NCBI GenBank assembly: GCA_021800135.1
Contig: JAJYZH010000001.1
Location: 1 to 41,237, forward strand
Reading direction: 5' to 3'
Origin: Microcaldota archaeon
GTDB lineage: Archaea; Micrarchaeota; Micrarchaeia; Micrarchaeales; Micrarchaeaceae
DNA: 41,237 nucleotides
Shown here: one piece after another, positions 23,675 through 31,925 of the stretch
How the letters are laid out: each line of letters opens with the position of its first letter
Position numbering within the stretch: position 1 is the first letter of the stretch
Made by a program: the position numbers and the translations under genes
Notes under the pieces: model-generated
Seen by the model: the letters and a program-made list of their open reading frames with translations, nothing else
Database searches by the model: none
Told to the model about the DNA's origin: nothing

Positions 23675-24640
23675 TCAGAATAGGTCTATTGCTGAGAACA
23701 TTATAGGTAGGATTATGGTTGCATCCCCGTCTATGGTAGTGTATCTGGCCTTCTCCTTTATCTTGCCCCAGGAAACGGCTTCGGAGAGCCTGGCTCCAGA
23801 GAGGCTCCCGTCGAACTGCGTTGCCGTAGTTATGTAGACCGCGTAATCTAGGCCCCCCTTGAACTGGTTCCACCATATGACGTGGTGCTTGCTTATACCT
23901 CCGCCTATCATCAGGGCCCCTGTTACTTTGTTGTCGAAGGTTATGTTGCTCAACTCAAGCTCATCTTTTAACAGGTTCAGCTTGAAGTCATGATCCTGCG
24001 AGAATATAGTAAGCTGCGTCCCGAAGGCCCCGTCGAGTATTCCGGGATCGTATATCTTCACGTTGTTAAGGTATGCTTGCCTGAGTATCGAGCCGTTGTC
24101 CTTTATCCTCTTCCCGAATTCATTTATGAGCTCGCTCGCGCTGTATTCCTTCTTGTAATCTTTAGAGGAGTATATCTCTTCCATTATCCTGTTGAAGTTC
24201 TCCTCGAGTTTCAGCCCGTACTCGTCCTTCTTTATGAATACGTTGCCAAGCCTGTAGATGCCCTTCCTGTGGAGTTCAGAGTCGTCTGCATAGAATGAGC
24301 CCATGCTGTACACCCCTCCGAATGCGCGGGCTATGTCATGGTCAAGAGTCCCCCCGGTGGTTATTATCGCATTGAAATGCTTTACTGCGTCGGCTATCAC
24401 CCCGCGCAGGCCTGTGGCTATTATGTCGGCAGGAAACGAGAGGAAATTGAATGATTTTTTATCCTTGAACATGCCATCTAGTATGTGCACCCCGTCGATC
24501 ATGTGCTGCGCGGAGAATCCGCCGATTCCGTCCATCTCCTTTATCAGTTCTGCTACGCTCATTGACTTCCTTAGCTTTATGTCCCTTACGGGTTCGCCTA
24601 CCACTGCATTCTCTGCTGTGCCATTGTTTTTTGCTGCCAT
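23675..24640 (-). CDS. dys: Deoxyhypusine synthase
   Basis: 321 residues. The NAD- and spermidine-dependent enzyme that modifies aIF5A. Signature segments: GGFSAQHMIDGVHIL near residue 40, IITTGGTLDHDIARAF near 95, the loop VTGALMIGGGISKHHVIWWNQFKGGLDYAVYITTATQFDGS, and SWGKIKE with the catalytic lysine near residue 293. Both ends fit the family. Its substrate aIF5A is not in this window. It is convergent with ribB (4 nt) and divergent from ftsZ. Confidence 0.95.
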   Translation of the reverse strand: MAAKNNGTAENAVVGEPVRDIKLRKSMSVAELIKEMDGIGGFSAQHMIDGVHILDGMFKDKKSFNFLSFPADIIATGLRGVIADAVKHFNAIITTGGTLDHDIARAFGGVYSMGSFYADDSELHRKGIYRLGNVFIKKDEYGLKLEENFNRIMEEIYSSKDYKKEYSASELINEFGKRIKDNGSILRQAYLNNVKIYDPGILDGAFGTQLTIFSQDHDFKLNLLKDELELSNITFDNKVTGALMIGGGISKHHVIWWNQFKGGLDYAVYITTATQFDGSLSGARLSEAVSWGKIKEKARYTTIDGDATIILPIMFSAIDLF

Positions 24641-24668
24641 AAAAGAACCTTTTCTATATGATTCGGTG

Positions 24669-24682
24669 CATGTATTTATTAG
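24669..24682 (-). promoter_or_regulatory. Candidate TATA element upstream of deoxyhypusine synthase
   Basis: The minus strand CTAATAAATACATG lies about 36 nt before the ATG at 24640, in the 95-nt divergent gap shared with ftsZ. No equally clear element is seen for ftsZ. Confidence 0.4.
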
Positions 24683-24735
24683 GTTAGGTTTTTAGTTTTT
24701 GCTACCTTAGTATTGTCTATGCGATCAGTGATTCT

Positions 24736-25854
24736 ATGCCAGACGTTATAAGCCCTGATGATGAAGAGATATTGCGATTTATAGAAAGCGCCAGACCGAA
24801 GATATATGTTATAGGTACAGGAGGGAGCGGCAGCAATACCATTACCAGGCTAAGCAGCGTTGGAGTTGAGGGTGCGATGCTGGTAGCGATGAATACAGAT
24901 GCTGCGCATCTGGTTAAAACCAGATCTGAAAGGAAGCTGCTTATAGGCAAGAAGCTTACCAGGGGACTTGGGGCTGGCAGCGATATAAAAGTCGGGGAAG
25001 AGGCAGCTGTAGAGAGCAAGGAGGAGATAAGGCATATGATAGGCGACGCCAACCTTGTTCTTGTGACCTGCGGCCTTGGCGGAGGCACAGGCACGGGCTC
25101 CATAGCCACGATAGCCCACGAGGCAAAGGAGGCAGGGGCGCTGACCGTGAGCGTTGTCACGCTTCCGTTCTCAAGCGAGGGAAAGACAAGGATGAAAAAC
25201 GCACTTGAGGGGCTTACAAAGCTGAAGAAGGTAACTGATACAACAATAGTAATACCTAACGACAAGTTGCTTTCTATAGCACCTGACCTCCCGCTTAACA
25301 TGGCGTTCAGGGTATCTGACGAAGTGCTCGCCGGGGCTACGAAAGGCATAGTAGAGATGACTACCAAGCCAGGATTGGTGAATATAGACTTCGCGGACCT
25401 CAGATCAGTGCTTAAGGATTCAGGATATGCGGTAATAGGGTCTGGAGAGAGCGTGGCGCCTGATGGCAACGGTATGCGCGCGTTGAACGCGCTTGAAAGC
25501 GCAATAAAGAGCCCAATGCTTGATGCAGAACTTTCGACAGCAAAGAAGGCGCTCGTTAACATAGTTGGAGGGGAAGGATTGACTTTGAGAGAGGCAGAAA
25601 AGGTATTCCAGGAAGTATCGAGCAGGATAGATTCTGATGCCCTCCTAAAGTGGGGGGCCAGGATAGATAACGAGATGAAGAAGGACACTGTTCGCGTAAT
25701 GATAGTAATAAGCGGGGTGGAGTTCCCCGAGTACAGCGAGGAAGGAATATCCAGGAGCATAAAGAACATGGAGGAGCTTGATCTCGATGAGGTTTTTGAG
25801 GAAGAGAATAGAGGGCAGGCGCAGGACCATAAGGTTGCCAGGCGAATAGCATGA
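24736..25854 (+). CDS. ftsZ: Cell division protein FtsZ
   Basis: 372 residues. Tubulin-fold GTPase: GTGGSGSNT at residues 27-35, NTDAAHL near 53, the signature GGGTGTGS at 115-122, and the catalytic T7 loop GLVNIDFADL (Asn216, Asp218, Asp221). The C-terminal domain is complete (VMIVISGVEFPE). The last ~30 residues are acidic then basic, ending DHKVARRIA; I do not see a strong canonical C-terminal peptide. The presence of FtsZ means this lineage divides with a Z ring rather than only Cdv/ESCRT. Whether it is FtsZ1 or FtsZ2 cannot be told. Confidence 0.96.
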   Translation: MPDVISPDDEEILRFIESARPKIYVIGTGGSGSNTITRLSSVGVEGAMLVAMNTDAAHLVKTRSERKLLIGKKLTRGLGAGSDIKVGEEAAVESKEEIRHMIGDANLVLVTCGLGGGTGTGSIATIAHEAKEAGALTVSVVTLPFSSEGKTRMKNALEGLTKLKKVTDTTIVIPNDKLLSIAPDLPLNMAFRVSDEVLAGATKGIVEMTTKPGLVNIDFADLRSVLKDSGYAVIGSGESVAPDGNGMRALNALESAIKSPMLDAELSTAKKALVNIVGGEGLTLREAEKVFQEVSSRIDSDALLKWGARIDNEMKKDTVRVMIVISGVEFPEYSEEGISRSIKNMEELDLDEVFEEENRGQAQDHKVARRIA

Positions 25855-25858
25855 GAGC

Positions 25859-26011
25859 TTATGCCTTGGACTGTTTCTTCATCTTTCTGTGGTAAACAAA
25901 ATCGAATTTATAGCAGCGGTTGCTGCAATAGTAGCTGATCTTGCCTGACTTGTGCACAAACATCAGGCCCTGGCCTTTCTCGATTTCTTTTGAGCAATAG
26001 GCGCACTTCAT
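25859..26011 (-). CDS. rpl24e: 50S ribosomal protein eL24
   Basis: A 50-residue zinc-ribbon protein from ATG 26011 to a TAA at 25859-25861. CAYC at residues 3-6 and CSNRC at 29-33 form the four-Cys zinc site. The segment FVHKSGKISYYCSNRCYKFDF is the family core. eL24 bridges the two subunits. It follows eS28 and eL8, the usual archaeal trio. It is short enough to fall below many gene-size cut-offs. Its stop is 4 nt from the convergent ftsZ stop. Confidence 0.93.
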   Translation of the reverse strand: MKCAYCSKEIEKGQGLMFVHKSGKISYYCSNRCYKFDFVYHRKMKKQSKA

Positions 26012-26026
26012 TCAACCACTCTTGAA

Positions 26027-26326
26027 TCACTTTACCGATATCTGCCTTGCTTCCCTGCTTGTATCTGTAAGCCTCACGATATCTCCAATCCTTACCGGGC
26101 CAAGTATGTTCCTCTTTATTATCCTTCCTTTGTCCCTCCCATCGAGGACACGGCACATCACTATATAGATCTCGCCGTACATTCCAGTCTTGCCCCTCCT
26201 TTCAATCTCCACTATCTCAGCAGGTATCCCATGGAAGGTGTTCTGCTGCGCCTGAGACTGCTCCGGAACCTTTTGCTGCGGCTGCGCGCCTTGCGCCCCA
26301 TCCCGGTTCTCGCTTTTCTCAGGCAT
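26027..26326 (-). CDS. rps28e: 30S ribosomal protein eS28
   Basis: 99 residues. The eS28 domain (about 68 residues) is the OB-fold near the C-terminus: PAEIVEIERRGKTGMYGEIYIVMCRVLDGRDKGRIIKRNILGPVRIGDIVRL and ending TSREARQISVK. The first ~32 residues are a Gln/Ala/Pro/Glu-rich tail not present in typical archaeal versions. ATG at 26326. It lies between eL8 and eL24 on the same strand. Confidence 0.94.
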   Translation of the reverse strand: MPEKSENRDGAQGAQPQQKVPEQSQAQQNTFHGIPAEIVEIERRGKTGMYGEIYIVMCRVLDGRDKGRIIKRNILGPVRIGDIVRLTDTSREARQISVK

Positions 26327-26349
26327 TCAATCCCTCTTTGCGTTGCTTA

Positions 26350-26817
26350 TCATTTCTGCGGCTTTTCCTCCTTTGGAGCCTGCGGTTTCTCCTTCTGTGG
26401 CTCCTGCTTCTCCTTTGCCTCCTTTGCCTCCTTTTCCTCCTTTGGCTTTGCGGCAGACTTCCCTGAGACCTTTGAGACTATGTCATCGATCTGTGAGGAT
26501 GCCTTGCCCCTGTTCTCCACGGCCACGGCCGCGCACTGGACATTCAGGCCTATCGACTTGCCCAGCTCCAGCTTGCTTGGCACGAAAATGTAAGGAATCT
26601 TCTTCTGTTCGCATATAGTCGGAAGATGTATTACTACCTCCTCCGGTTCTACATCGCCTGCTATCGCGACGAACGTGGCAATCCCGCGCTCTATGCTTTT
26701 AGTAGCCTCATTCGCGCCTTTCTTTATACTCCCTGTCTGTTTTGCGAGCTGTAGGGCCTCATATGTCTTGGCGACCACTTCGCCAGATGCTTCGAACTTC
26801 ACGTATGATTTTGCCAT
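26350..26817 (-). CDS. rpl7ae: 50S ribosomal protein eL8 (L7Ae)
   Basis: About 155 residues from ATG 26817 (MAKSYVKFEA); a Met at 26829 would add four. The L7Ae core is LAKQTGSIKKGANEATKSIERG and FVAIAGDVEPEEVVIHLPTICEQKKIPYIFVPSKLELG, with the RNA-binding GANEATK and the VENRGKAS loop. Beyond the fold there is a ~38-residue Lys/Glu/Pro tail. L7Ae binds K-turn RNAs: 23S rRNA, C/D and H/ACA sRNPs and RNase P. The 3' end of the gene lies 23 nt before eS28. Confidence 0.95.
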   Translation of the reverse strand: MAKSYVKFEASGEVVAKTYEALQLAKQTGSIKKGANEATKSIERGIATFVAIAGDVEPEEVVIHLPTICEQKKIPYIFVPSKLELGKSIGLNVQCAAVAVENRGKASSQIDDIVSKVSGKSAAKPKEEKEAKEAKEKQEPQKEKPQAPKEEKPQK

Positions 26818-26925
26818 AGATAACACCATCTGTTATTTCACTTCATCGGTTAGCATGAATAAAAGAGTCGGCAGCCAGCGGAAAGAATCTCGCCGATTGC
26901 TTCATCCTTAATAGTTTGGCACAGA

Positions 26926-26939
26926 TACATTTATAATCA
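26926..26939 (-). promoter_or_regulatory. TATA-like element upstream of eL8
   Basis: The minus strand ATGATTATAAATGT lies about 112 nt before the eL8 ATG, giving a leader of about 80-90 nt. The leader contains a stem TCGGC/GCCGA around 26867-26899, but no clear K-turn. Confidence 0.4.
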
Positions 26940-26951
26940 TTGCACATCGGG

Positions 26952-29147
26952 TCAGCTGACCAGGAAGTCTGCTGGTTTTGGAGGCGTCTCCGGCACCCCT
27001 TTCCTTTTCCTTATCTCCCTTACTATCTGATCCTGCAGTTGTGCGGGCACTTTCTCGTATCCTGCGGTCTCCATAGCCCAGAGCACCCTGCCCTGAGTCA
27101 GGCTTCTGAGGTCATTCGAGAAATTCTTGAGGGTGTCGGCTACAGGCAGCTTCGCCTTTATTATTACCTGCTCCCTGTCCTGCTTTATCTCCAATATAAC
27201 ACCCCTCTTTCCCTGCAGGAAGGTAATCACATCTGACATGTAGTCCTGCGGCACGGTAACCTCATATTTCATCTTGGGCTCAAGGAGCGATTCTCCTGCG
27301 CCGAGAAGCGTGGCGTATATTCCGTTCCTTATCGCCGGAATTACCTGGGCCGGCCCCCTGTGCACTGGGTCTTCGTGTATCGTTGCGTCGACTATGCTGA
27401 TGAGAACGCCAGACACCTTCTGCCTTGCGAGCGGCCCGTCCTTTATCGCTTCTTCAAACCCCTCTATAACATTCTCCATTACCTCGTTTATGTACTGCAC
27501 CCCGTGAGTAACATCGGTGAGGATGCATTTGTTGAATATTTCTACGCTGTTCTTTGCCATATTCCTGTCAAGTCCACACTTTACCATGGTCTCTATGGCC
27601 GCCTGGCCCTTGGGCTTGCCTTCGGCCAGAGTCCCTTCATCGATCGCCTTAAGCAGCTCTTCCGGAAGCGGCTCTACGGTCAGATAGAACTTTGTGTGCC
27701 TGTTCGGGGTCTTGCTCTCCACGGGGCCTGCCTTTGATTCTATTGTCTCGTTGTATAATACTATCGGTTCTCCTGCGATTATCTGTATCCCAAACTCATC
27801 CCTTATCTTGGTCTCTATTATCTCGAGGTGCAGCTCTCCCATTCCGCTTACGAGATGCTCTCCCGTCTCCTGGTTTATTTCGGCCTGTATTGTAGGGTCC
27901 TCCTTTGAGAGCTCCCTCAATGCCTCGATAAGCTTCATGGTGTCCCTTGAATCTTTCGCCTCTATCGCCTTTGTCACCACTGGCTTGGAATAGTGCCTTA
28001 TCGGATCGAACGGCTCTATCACGTCCTCGCTCAGGGTGTCGCCTATCGTAAGGTCCCTTAGGCCCACTATCGCAGCGATGTTTCCTGCGGGCACCTCATC
28101 CACAAGCACACGATCCGGTCCCATATAGACCCCCACCTGCTGTATCTTCTGCGTCTGGTTCTTCCCGGATATGTGCAGCTCAACGCCCTTCTTAGCCGAT
28201 CCTGAGAATACGCGGCCTATTGCAACCTCTCCGCTATGCTGGTCGTAGGTTATTCCAAAGACGACTATTATGGTCTTTGCGTTGTGGTTCACTTCCATCA
28301 TGGCCTTGCCGCTCTCGCTCTGCATGTCGCCATGCCATATGAGAGGTATCCTGTACGGCTGCGACTGCTTCGGATTCGGGAGATTGTCGACCACCATGGA
28401 GAGTATGGCCTCATCCACTGGTGCGATATTCTGCAGTTCTGCCTCCTTTCCGGTAGTGAAATAGTTGAAGATGTCTTTGAATGTTATGTGGTATTTCTCC
28501 ATTATAGTCTTGGAGACGGCCCACTTGTCAAAAGCTGAGCCGAACGCCACGCTGTTGTCTTCCACGCTGACCTTCCATTTGTCTACGAATTCGGGGGGCG
28601 CGAACTGCTCTATTAGATAGTTGACCTTTCCCACCAACTCCAGCAGCCTCTGGTATGTCTGCTCTGGAGTCAATCGAAGCTCCTTGAGCAGCCTGTCAAC
28701 CTTGTTAACGAATAGTATCGGTTGGACTTTCTCCTTCAACGCCTGTTTTAGCACGGTCTCCGTCTGCGGCATTATCATCTCCACGGGGTCGACTACCAGG
28801 ACTGCCCCGTCGACTGCCCTCATGGACCTGGTTACATGGCCGCCGAAGTCCACGTGGCCAGGGGTGTCTATCAGGTTTATTATGTACTCCTTGTCTTTGT
28901 ACTCAAAACCGAGGGATATGTCTGCCGACTTTATTGTAAGGCGCCTTGCCTTCTCTATCTCCTCGTAGTTTGTATATAGGGCTTCCCCTGCGACGACCTT
29001 AGATATGAGTCCTGCCCTTGCCAGAAGCGAATCCGTAAGCGTAGTCTTCCCATGGTGCACGTGCGCTATTATCGCTATATTCCTTATGCTGTCGTGATTC
29101 TTCATTAGCTTTGATATCTCCCCTACCATGAATTCCTTTCTGACCAT
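26952..29147 (-). CDS. fusA: Translation elongation factor aEF2
   Basis: About 731 residues from ATG 29147; a GTG at 29156 would add three. G domain with IAHVHHGKTTLTDSLL at about 27-42, LIDTPGHVDFGGHV near 90, and NKVD near 138; domains II-V follow. The diphthamide region VHRGPAQVIPAIRNG is intact near residue 595, so the modified His is present. The P-loop reads HVHHGKTT: the Asp normally seen in HVDHGK is His here. The gene follows uS7 by 11 nt in the standard eL30-uS12-uS7-EF2 order. Confidence 0.96.
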   Translation of the reverse strand: MVRKEFMVGEISKLMKNHDSIRNIAIIAHVHHGKTTLTDSLLARAGLISKVVAGEALYTNYEEIEKARRLTIKSADISLGFEYKDKEYIINLIDTPGHVDFGGHVTRSMRAVDGAVLVVDPVEMIMPQTETVLKQALKEKVQPILFVNKVDRLLKELRLTPEQTYQRLLELVGKVNYLIEQFAPPEFVDKWKVSVEDNSVAFGSAFDKWAVSKTIMEKYHITFKDIFNYFTTGKEAELQNIAPVDEAILSMVVDNLPNPKQSQPYRIPLIWHGDMQSESGKAMMEVNHNAKTIIVVFGITYDQHSGEVAIGRVFSGSAKKGVELHISGKNQTQKIQQVGVYMGPDRVLVDEVPAGNIAAIVGLRDLTIGDTLSEDVIEPFDPIRHYSKPVVTKAIEAKDSRDTMKLIEALRELSKEDPTIQAEINQETGEHLVSGMGELHLEIIETKIRDEFGIQIIAGEPIVLYNETIESKAGPVESKTPNRHTKFYLTVEPLPEELLKAIDEGTLAEGKPKGQAAIETMVKCGLDRNMAKNSVEIFNKCILTDVTHGVQYINEVMENVIEGFEEAIKDGPLARQKVSGVLISIVDATIHEDPVHRGPAQVIPAIRNGIYATLLGAGESLLEPKMKYEVTVPQDYMSDVITFLQGKRGVILEIKQDREQVIIKAKLPVADTLKNFSNDLRSLTQGRVLWAMETAGYEKVPAQLQDQIVREIRKRKGVPETPPKPADFLVS

Positions 29148-29158
29148 AATTAGCACCG

Positions 29159-29923
29159 CTACCTTGCGCTTCTAGCCATGCGTTCTATCTCATTCTTCCT
29201 CTTTATTGCGTAACTGTTTATATCGTTGTTTGCCGCCATGAGGACCTCGTCGGCGAGCGCGTCCAGTATGCTTTTTCTCTTGTGGAATGCCCCGATCACG
29301 GTAGCGTATGCGAGGTTCCTGAGCGCTATGTCAAGCCTTTTGCTCGCGCTTATGTCTACCGTCACGTTCGCGACAACACCTCCGTATCTGACCCTTGTCG
29401 TGTCTTCTATTGGTGCGCTGTTCTCTATAGCCCGGACAAGCACTTGCAATGGATTCTCCTTTGTCCTCGCGGCTATCTTCTCAAACGCCCCTTCTATTAT
29501 GTGCATTACCTTTATCTTTTTGCCCTGGAGGCGGCCTTTCGTCCTGATTACGTGGCTCCCGATCTTCTTTCCTGTGCCGCCCCTCATAAGGTAATTCTCC
29601 AGCCTTTCTACTACGTTTATGCCGCGTTTTGACAGGTCCTTGTTGCTGCCCCTCCTGAAACTATTCGGATACTCGAGCGGCTTAAGGTTTATGTAGTTCT
29701 TCAGGCTCGGATCTGAGACTGTTACATCATATCCGTATTTGCCGAATAGTTTTATTTCCACTAGGCCGAGCTCTGAAGATCGCTCTTCCTTCTGCCTTGG
29801 CACGCTTCTCCTCCTTTTCGGCTCGGCCTCGGTCTGGGGCACTTTCGGTGCCTCTGCCGGCTGCTGTGCTAGCTCTGCGGATCCGTGATCCTTAATTGCA
29901 AGACTGTTAGATTCGGCTGCCAT
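29159..29923 (-). CDS. rps7: 30S ribosomal protein uS7 with N-terminal extension
   Basis: 254 residues. Family core from about residue 60: KLFGKYGYDVTVSDPSLKNYINL, RRGSNKDLSKRGINVVERLENYLMRGG, then NPLQVLVRAIENSAPIEDTTRVRYGGV and the basic ending. Archaeal uS7 is near 200 residues, so the Ala/Glu/Pro-rich first ~55 are extra. uS7 is a primary binder of the 16S 3' domain. It lies between uS12 (8 nt upstream) and aEF2. Confidence 0.95.
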   Translation of the reverse strand: MAAESNSLAIKDHGSAELAQQPAEAPKVPQTEAEPKRRRSVPRQKEERSSELGLVEIKLFGKYGYDVTVSDPSLKNYINLKPLEYPNSFRRGSNKDLSKRGINVVERLENYLMRGGTGKKIGSHVIRTKGRLQGKKIKVMHIIEGAFEKIAARTKENPLQVLVRAIENSAPIEDTTRVRYGGVVANVTVDISASKRLDIALRNLAYATVIGAFHKRKSILDALADEVLMAANNDINSYAIKRKNEIERMARSAR

Positions 29924-29930
29924 AAATTCA

Positions 29931-30368
29931 CTATCTCTTTGGCTTCTCCTTTCTACCTGTTCTTATCTCTTCAAGGCTTGTGCCGTTTACTTCGACAACT
30001 TTGAAACGCACTCCCGGGATAGCCCCCATCTGCCCCCTCTGCGAACCCCCGAGTCCTTCTATCGTCACTTCGTCGTGCTCGTCTATGAAGTTTATCGATC
30101 CGTCACGCGGTACGAAAGCCCCGACTATCTTGCTGTTCTTTATGAGCTGTACCCTTACGCATTTTATGAGCCCGGAGTTGGGCTGCTTCTGCTGCAGCAT
30201 AAACTTCTGGAGAACGAGCGCCTTGGCCCTCGGGACTACACCTACAGGGTCGTACTTCTGCTTCAGCTTCAACTTCTTCCTCTTTAGCCATTTCTTGAGC
30301 ATTGCCTGGTGTCTCCTCTGCTTCAAAAGTTTCCTAGCGGCGAATTCTCCATTTCCCATTTTAATCAC
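29931..30368 (-). CDS. rps12: 30S ribosomal protein uS12
   Basis: 145 residues with the decoding-centre signature QPNSGLIKCVRVQLIKN and GGSQRGQMGAIPGVRFKVVEVNG. It begins GTG at 30368 (overlapping the eL30 stop) or ATG at 30359 (MGNGEFAARKLLKQRR); the ATG gives the family-like start. uS12 monitors codon-anticodon pairing. In many archaea a NusA-like gene sits between eL30 and uS12; here they are directly adjacent. Confidence 0.95.
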   Translation of the reverse strand: MIKMGNGEFAARKLLKQRRHQAMLKKWLKRKKLKLKQKYDPVGVVPRAKALVLQKFMLQQKQPNSGLIKCVRVQLIKNSKIVGAFVPRDGSINFIDEHDEVTIEGLGGSQRGQMGAIPGVRFKVVEVNGTSLEEIRTGRKEKPKR

Positions 30369-30757
30369 GCATCTGCATTCTCGGCCTCTGCCGTTTCGGT
30401 TTCCTCGCTTGAATTATCCTCTTTGCCGTCTTCTGGTCCATTTTCCTCCTCTGCTTTCGAGTAGTCCGCAGTAAGTATGTTCGAATTGCCAGGCTTTATT
30501 ATAGACAGCGCCGAAACCGAGAATGGCTTTCCGCAGACAGTCCCAAGGTCCATCGAATTGCCGCTGAATAGCATAATCTTTACTTCGGACAGTTTCGCCA
30601 GATGTGTTATATCGTCGTAAAGCTCCTTCTTCCCTAGCGACGCAAGTATGACGAGCTTCGAAGTGCTGCCCTTTATTGAGGATATTACACTTTCCGCTCC
30701 TATGGCTACCTCGCCGCTGTCTACAGCTAAACGTATATCTCTTGCTAGGTCCGCCAT
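30365..30757 (-). CDS. rpl30e: 50S ribosomal protein eL30 with acidic C-terminal tail
   Basis: 130 residues; the eL30 fold (L7Ae-like) covers about 95: ARDIRLAVDSGEVAIGAESVISSIKGSTSKLVILAS near the N-terminus and LGTVCGKPFSVSALSIIKPGNSNIL near residue 72-96. The last ~30 residues are almost all Glu, Asn and Ala (acidic tail). Position upstream of uS12 agrees with eL30 in archaeal RNA polymerase/ribosomal clusters. It overlaps the GTG start of uS12 by 4 nt. Start ATG 30757. Confidence 0.88.
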   Translation of the reverse strand: MADLARDIRLAVDSGEVAIGAESVISSIKGSTSKLVILASLGKKELYDDITHLAKLSEVKIMLFSGNSMDLGTVCGKPFSVSALSIIKPGNSNILTADYSKAEEENGPEDGKEDNSSEETETAEAENADA

Positions 30758-30800
30758 AAAACCACAGAAGGCAGTAATACAAGAATGATTAACTTGCAGA

Positions 30801-30851
30801 AATTATAAGGACTACTCTTCTTTTAAGGATAGAAACATATATATTTATTTT
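30801..30851 (-). promoter_or_regulatory. AT-rich promoter region upstream of eL30
   Basis: Two candidate TATA elements on the minus strand: CCTTATAATT near 30801-30810 (about 48 nt before the ATG) and AAATATATATGT near 30835-30846. The nearer one fits a short leader. The block sits in the 109-nt gap between signal peptidase and eL30. Confidence 0.45.
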
Positions 30852-30866
30852 GAATTTGCGGAAGCG

Positions 30867-31925
30867 TCAGTTTACCATCGTGGAGTTGCACCCCGCAGGC
30901 GCGCTTATCTGCCTGCTGAATATCAGGCGCAGGTAGCCTATATACGGGATTACTGCGATAACCTTGCCTTCTATGTAGTTCTCTGTAGAGTTGACTAGTA
31001 TTGGATAGTTGCCGTACTGTATATCAAGGCCAGGGTTGTTGTCCCCCTTTGTAAGCACATAGTAGTTGCTTCCGGAATGGATAATAGCATATACCCTGTG
31101 GACTATATAGTTGTCTCCTTCCTCGTAGAATATGTCTTCGGGAAGGGTTTTGTATACTACTATTGAATTGTTCTTGTCGCCGTTTATTGTAGTATTCCCT
31201 ATAGTTATGGATTTCGTATAGGCTTCCTGTATTGTACTGCCGCTGCTGAGCCTTACGTCTGAGATCCCGCATGAGTACTGTATAAGTCCGGTCTGAGAGG
31301 ACTGCTGCACCAGCTCCCCTCCCCCGAGGTTTGATTTGTACAGGGCAAGGCTGTCCCCTGGGTGGTATTGCACGCTTGCGGATGCGGGGTCGCTTTGATT
31401 GTATGCTACGCAGAACATGAAATCACTGCTGAAGTTGCCGATGGTCCTATTCCATACTGCCTGATTCACATTGACTATCGGAGCGTTAATCTTTGTCGCG
31501 TTGCTGATCCCATGTATCGCTATGAGGTCTCCGCGGTGCAGGACGGGGAGCATGCTGCATGTGGGCACAACATTTATCGGCTCCGGTGTGCTTAGCAGCG
31601 CCTGCAGTGATAGCCAGAAGATTATCACTATCACTATTGCCGCGACCAGCTCTATCGCGCTTTTCTTCCCTCCTTCCTCATGCAGGCTCCCCAAAACTTC
31701 TATAACTATTACCGCGATTATCATAAGGAAAACAACGATCCCAAAAACAGCCGAGAGCACGGGCGTCCTTTGGAAGAGGATATAAAGCGCAAAGAATGCC
31801 ACAATGAGTATGTATAGGGGTATGGTGTTTATCCCCTTCGCCTTGGACTTTGAGGCTTGTTTGGCGGCAGGCTTTTGTGCTTGTAAAGAGCCGCGCACCC
31901 TACGTCTTACGGCTGTAGAGGCCAT
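30867..31925 (-). CDS. Signal peptidase I (archaeal Ser/His/Asp type) with extended N-terminal membrane region
   Basis: 352 residues. A basic N-terminus is followed by three hydrophobic segments (about 33-51, 56-78, 90-112), then the catalytic CSMLPVLHRGD with Ser124. His276 (NYIVHRVYA) replaces the bacterial lysine; TKGDNNPGLD supplies Asp295 and Asp301, with the 6-residue gap of the archaeal catalytic triad region. About 150 residues separate Ser and His, longer than small archaeal enzymes, and there is a final hydrophobic helix near 325-345. It removes Sec signal peptides. The start overlaps the SMC stop by one base. Confidence 0.9.
   Translation of the reverse strand: MASTAVRRRVRGSLQAQKPAAKQASKSKAKGINTIPLYILIVAFFALYILFQRTPVLSAVFGIVVFLMIIAVIVIEVLGSLHEEGGKKSAIELVAAIVIVIIFWLSLQALLSTPEPINVVPTCSMLPVLHRGDLIAIHGISNATKINAPIVNVNQAVWNRTIGNFSSDFMFCVAYNQSDPASASVQYHPGDSLALYKSNLGGGELVQQSSQTGLIQYSCGISDVRLSSGSTIQEAYTKSITIGNTTINGDKNNSIVVYKTLPEDIFYEEGDNYIVHRVYAIIHSGSNYYVLTKGDNNPGLDIQYGNYPILVNSTENYIEGKVIAVIPYIGYLRLIFSRQISAPAGCNSTMVN

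Noticed and set aside
24717..25769. Long minus-strand open frame opposite ftsZ
   Set aside because: It is exactly antisense to a fully conserved FtsZ, is rich in Ser/Leu/Pro with no motif, and has no promoter.
26830..26925. C/D box sRNA or K-turn in the eL8 leader
   Set aside because: AGGATGA resembles a C box but no CTGA D box or tandem G-A pairs were found.
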